Shown here: positions 61,881-64,000 of the stretch, in pieces | Layout: every line of letters starts with the position of its first letter | Numbering within the stretch: the first letter of the stretch is position 1 | Source of the DNA: Natrialba magadii ATCC 43099 | GTDB lineage: Archaea > Halobacteriota > Halobacteria > Halobacteriales > Natrialbaceae | Reading direction: 5' to 3' | DNA length: 64,000 nucleotides | Assembly (NCBI RefSeq): GCF_000025625.1 | Contig: NC_013923.1 | Span: forward strand, 62,001-126,000 | Translations under genes and position numbers: made by a program | Notes under the pieces: generated by a model | Seen by the model: the letters and a program-made list of their open reading frames with translations, nothing else | What the model was told of the DNA's origin: nothing | The model's database searches: none

Positions 61881-62396
61881 TCAATTCGAGTGAACAGAGT
61901 CGCAGACGGTCTGAGCACTCCCCCCCTCCCCAAGTTGAGCATTTACAGGCAAGGCAGGTCGAGTTCCTCGTGGTCGTTCGGAAGGCTTTGTGTCCGTGCC
62001 TGAGCGCAGCGAAACTCCGCGCGGTTCGCGAGTCCTTCGGTCTTATTTGGTGACGAGAATCGTTGATTCTCGACTTGCTAACGTGGTGAACGAGTGGGGT
62101 AGGTTGGGGTAGGGTAGGGTAGGGAAGGGTCGTTCACATAGCCGAGTCAACTGACTGAGCCACATCAAACGTTCTTGTATTCCAATATGATGACCGTTAG
62201 CTTCCTGTATTCCGTTTGTTTAAATACATATGGTGGTATTGGTAAATACCGTCAGTAACTGCTGAGGGCGCGGTGTCTGGTCATTCGCAGTTCTTCACAA
62301 CAGTTATATTTGTGACTCCCAACGTTATGACTGACTTTCAGACAACTGCGCTGTGATCGCGACCGTCAGTCGAAATCTTCGGAGGCACGCACTACT
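61881..62396. other. Intergenic stretch with hairpin and GT-rich repeat
   Basis: No gene is seen. A perfect hairpin CGAGAATC-GTT-GATTCTCG lies at 62054-62072; a GGGTAGG(T) tract runs at 62096-62128. CAGTTATATTTG at about 62301-62312 is the likely promoter box of the next gene, which starts after a leader of about 60 nt. Confidence 0.5.
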
Positions 62397-63020
62397 ATGT
62401 ACGATTTCGCGGACGTCCAGCCGGACGCCACGATTGCTCCCGGGACCAACGTCCTCGTGACGGGTCCACCGCTCGCTGGGAAGCGACGACTGGCGCTTGA
62501 CGTTCTCGCACAGGGGGCCGAACGAGGGGATGGATCGATCATTGTAACGACGAAGGACAATGCCGACACCATGCGATCCGGGTTTTCCGAGCGCATACAG
62601 ACACCTGATCCGCCGCTTGGGATCGTCGATTGTGTTTCGAAACAACAATCGAACGCGACTGCTGACAGCGACCAGGTGTCATACGTCTCCTCGCCAAACG
62701 ACATGACAGGCATTGGGATCACCGTGTCCGAGTACCTGCAAGCGTTCTACGAGAAGCGCGGACTCACCGAGAACCGGGTCATGCTACACTCGATTTCGAC
62801 GTTGTTGATGTATTCAAACCTCGAGACTGTTTTCCGCTTCCTGCACGTTTTCACGGGCCGCATTCAGAGTGCGGACGGACTCGGCATCTACCTCATCGAT
62901 TCTGCTGCACACGATGAACAGACTGTGAATACGCTCAAACAGTTGTTCGACGGTGTCGTCTCCGTCGAAACTGGTGACGATTCTGACCCGGCAGTCACGA
63001 TGACCGGACTCGCGTTGTAA
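62397..63020 (+). CDS. DUF7504 (RecA/KaiC-like) protein with degenerate Walker A
   Basis: A 207-residue protein of the haloarchaeal KaiC/RecA-like group. The P-loop position reads VLVTGPPLAGKRRLALDVL, lacking the usual GKT/S-type ending, and SIIVTTKDNADTMRSGF follows. Later strands MLHSISTLLMYSNLETVFRF and LGIYLIDSAAHDEQTVNTL match the fold. Such proteins often accompany signalling or HTR-like genes; the function is unknown. ATG at 62397. Confidence 0.75.
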   Translation: MYDFADVQPDATIAPGTNVLVTGPPLAGKRRLALDVLAQGAERGDGSIIVTTKDNADTMRSGFSERIQTPDPPLGIVDCVSKQQSNATADSDQVSYVSSPNDMTGIGITVSEYLQAFYEKRGLTENRVMLHSISTLLMYSNLETVFRFLHVFTGRIQSADGLGIYLIDSAAHDEQTVNTLKQLFDGVVSVETGDDSDPAVTMTGLAL

Positions 63021-63207
63021 GACTGTCTCCTGCCGACACTGTCGAAGGTGTCGCACACGCATCTACATCGCCCTCATGACTACCGCTTGCGACGGGTAAG
63101 TCGATGAGGATGGGGTCTCCATCACTCCCAGACCACCGGAAGACTGGTTGCTGACGATGTGCGTTGCGGAAGTCTCCCCCGTTCGGGGAGGGCGTCAATG
63201 AGTGGTA

Positions 63208-63293
63208 CTATAGTAACAACTGCAACTATTCACACACTGCTCGCCGAGCAGGCTGGCGATCAGGTGTGCAGTGACTTGCAGTGGCTACTATAG
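63208..63293. mobile_element. 86-bp MITE-like element, complete copy 3
   Basis: It begins CTATAGTAACAACTG and ends GTGGCTACTATAG; same orientation as the 21941 copy, with only about ten differences. The left half of the terminal repeat reads into the end of the aminotransferase gene on the reverse strand. Confidence 0.8.
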
Positions 63294-64000
63294 CCGAGGG
63301 ACTCGAGTGCCCGATCGAACGCGGTCGCAATCTGGTCGAGGTCCGACCCGGTCATCGGCGTCGAGAGGTTCCCCATTCCGCGCGGTGCGATGAAGACGCC
63401 TTCGCGGCGCATTTCGTGGAAGAGCTGTTCCGAGGCCGGATTGCCAGCCGACGATGACGCGAGGTCTCGGACCGGTTCGTCGGTGAAGTGGATCTGAAAC
63501 AGCGATCCCTCGCCGGTGATCGTGATCGGCTGGTCGGCGTCGTCGCCGATCTCCTGGAGCCGCGTGCGAAGATCGGCTCCCTGCTGGTTCAGCGTCTCGA
63601 TGGCGTCCGCGTCCAGTTCTCGAAGGGTTGCGACACCGCCAGCCATCGTCGCCGGATTCGCGTTGAACGTCCCGGAGTGATCGACGGAGCCTGTTTCGGG
63701 ATGGAACTGTGCCATCAGGTCGGCGCGGCCGCCGACGGCACCGACCGGAAGTCCGCCACCGATCAGCTTTCCGAACGCGGTCAGGTCCGGTTCGATCCCG
63801 CGGCGCTGCTGTGCGCCGCCGGGCGCGAGTCGGAACGACATCACCTCGTCGAAGATGAGCGGTGTGTCGGTTTCGGCGGTCAGATCCCGTGCCGTTTGCA
63901 GGAACTCGTCGGTGGCCGGAATCATGCCGCCGACGCCGAGGATCGGTTCGAGGATGAGACACGCGAGTTCGTCACCGACGGCCTCGAACGTCGCTTTCAG
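63260..64000 (-). CDS. Class III aminotransferase (glutamate-1-semialdehyde aminomutase-like), cut by the window end
   Basis: The visible 246 codons are the C-terminal part of a PLP enzyme: PLIFDEVMSFRLAPGGAQQR (cofactor Asp), the lysine region LTAFGKLIGGGLPVGAVGGR, and HSGTFNANPATMAGGVATLR. The N-terminal part is outside the window. The last ten residues (YSSHCKSLHT) and the stop come from the MITE at 63208-63293, so the natural C-terminus was replaced, apparently without loss of the core. The group includes HemL and related aminotransferases; the GSA-type signature GGGLPVGAxGG is present, but true hemL is not certain. Confidence 0.85.
   Translation of the reverse strand: MKATFEAVGDELACLILEPILGVGGMIPATDEFLQTARDLTAETDTPLIFDEVMSFRLAPGGAQQRRGIEPDLTAFGKLIGGGLPVGAVGGRADLMAQFHPETGSVDHSGTFNANPATMAGGVATLRELDADAIETLNQQGADLRTRLQEIGDDADQPITITGEGSLFQIHFTDEPVRDLASSSAGNPASEQLFHEMRREGVFIAPRGMGNLSTPMTGSDLDQIATAFDRALESLGYSSHCKSLHT

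Noticed and set aside
61960-62040. Transposase remnant after the bactofilin-like gene
   Set aside because: The GC-rich segment vaguely resembled an IS end, but no motif or frame confirmed it.
62054-62072. Terminator for the bactofilin-like gene
   Set aside because: The hairpin is perfect but lies 175 bp after the stop and is not followed by a T-run.

Overview
This window is chromosomal DNA of a haloarchaeon (class Halobacteria). The affinity looks closest to Natrialbales-type genomes, but that is an impression and not a measurement. The evidence is strongly acidic predicted proteins, GC-rich coding DNA, and many twin-arginine (RR) signals and lipoboxes. There are also families typical of haloarchaea: HalX response regulator, HalOD1, bat-type HTH_10, DUF5305/DUF1102, and deoxyhypusine synthase. 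TATA-like boxes lie about 25 nt before start codons, and the 23S rRNA is of archaeal type.

Layout. Positions 1-5.6 kb hold ordinary chromosomal genes with two decaying ones: an M28 peptidase, a tetR remnant in front of a MATE exporter, RNase HI, a response regulator, a hydrolase and a Usp. Positions 5.6-16 kb are an accessory region. It is gene-poor and partly AT-rich, with repeats, gene fragments, a TumE-like toxin with its HTH partner, small HTH genes, a TnpB-derived RuvC protein beside a coiled-coil/winged-helix protein with a 33-bp repeat array, and a collapsed ABC ATPase gene. Positions 16-18.2 kb carry CBS, VOC and HalOD1 proteins.

Positions 18.3-41.3 kb form a large island for sulfane-sulfur handling and thiol redox. 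Two near-identical tusA-dsrE operons flank a rhodanese/MBL fusion, two YeeE/YedE half-transporters, a P1B-4 metal ATPase, CcdA, TlpA, Sco, thioredoxins, DsbA, TauE/SafE, a CoA-disulfide-reductase-like flavoprotein, a cupredoxin and an antiporter. A dyad around TTGGG-N-CCAA sits near several of its promoters and may mark a shared regulator. Positions 41.4-48.6 kb hold more universal stress proteins, two methyltransferases in total across the window, a bat-like regulator with a 34-bp repeat at its stop codon, and deoxyhypusine synthase.

Positions 48.6-52.3 kb are a complete 23S-5S rRNA unit with its own promoter, processing stem and terminator, but no 16S or tRNA-Ala in front of it. Positions 52.4-55.2 kb carry a receiver-PAS histidine kinase and a HalX regulator. 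Positions 55.3-61.9 kb are a surface-fibre-like locus (DUF1102 TasA/camelysin-like subunit, CARDB protein, signal peptidase I, DUF5305, a membrane HTH, and a secreted protein with a bactofilin-like repeat domain). The right edge has a DUF7504 protein and a class III aminotransferase cut by the window end.

An 86-bp MITE-like element occurs three times in full and once in part. In two places it supplies the stop codon of the neighbouring gene.
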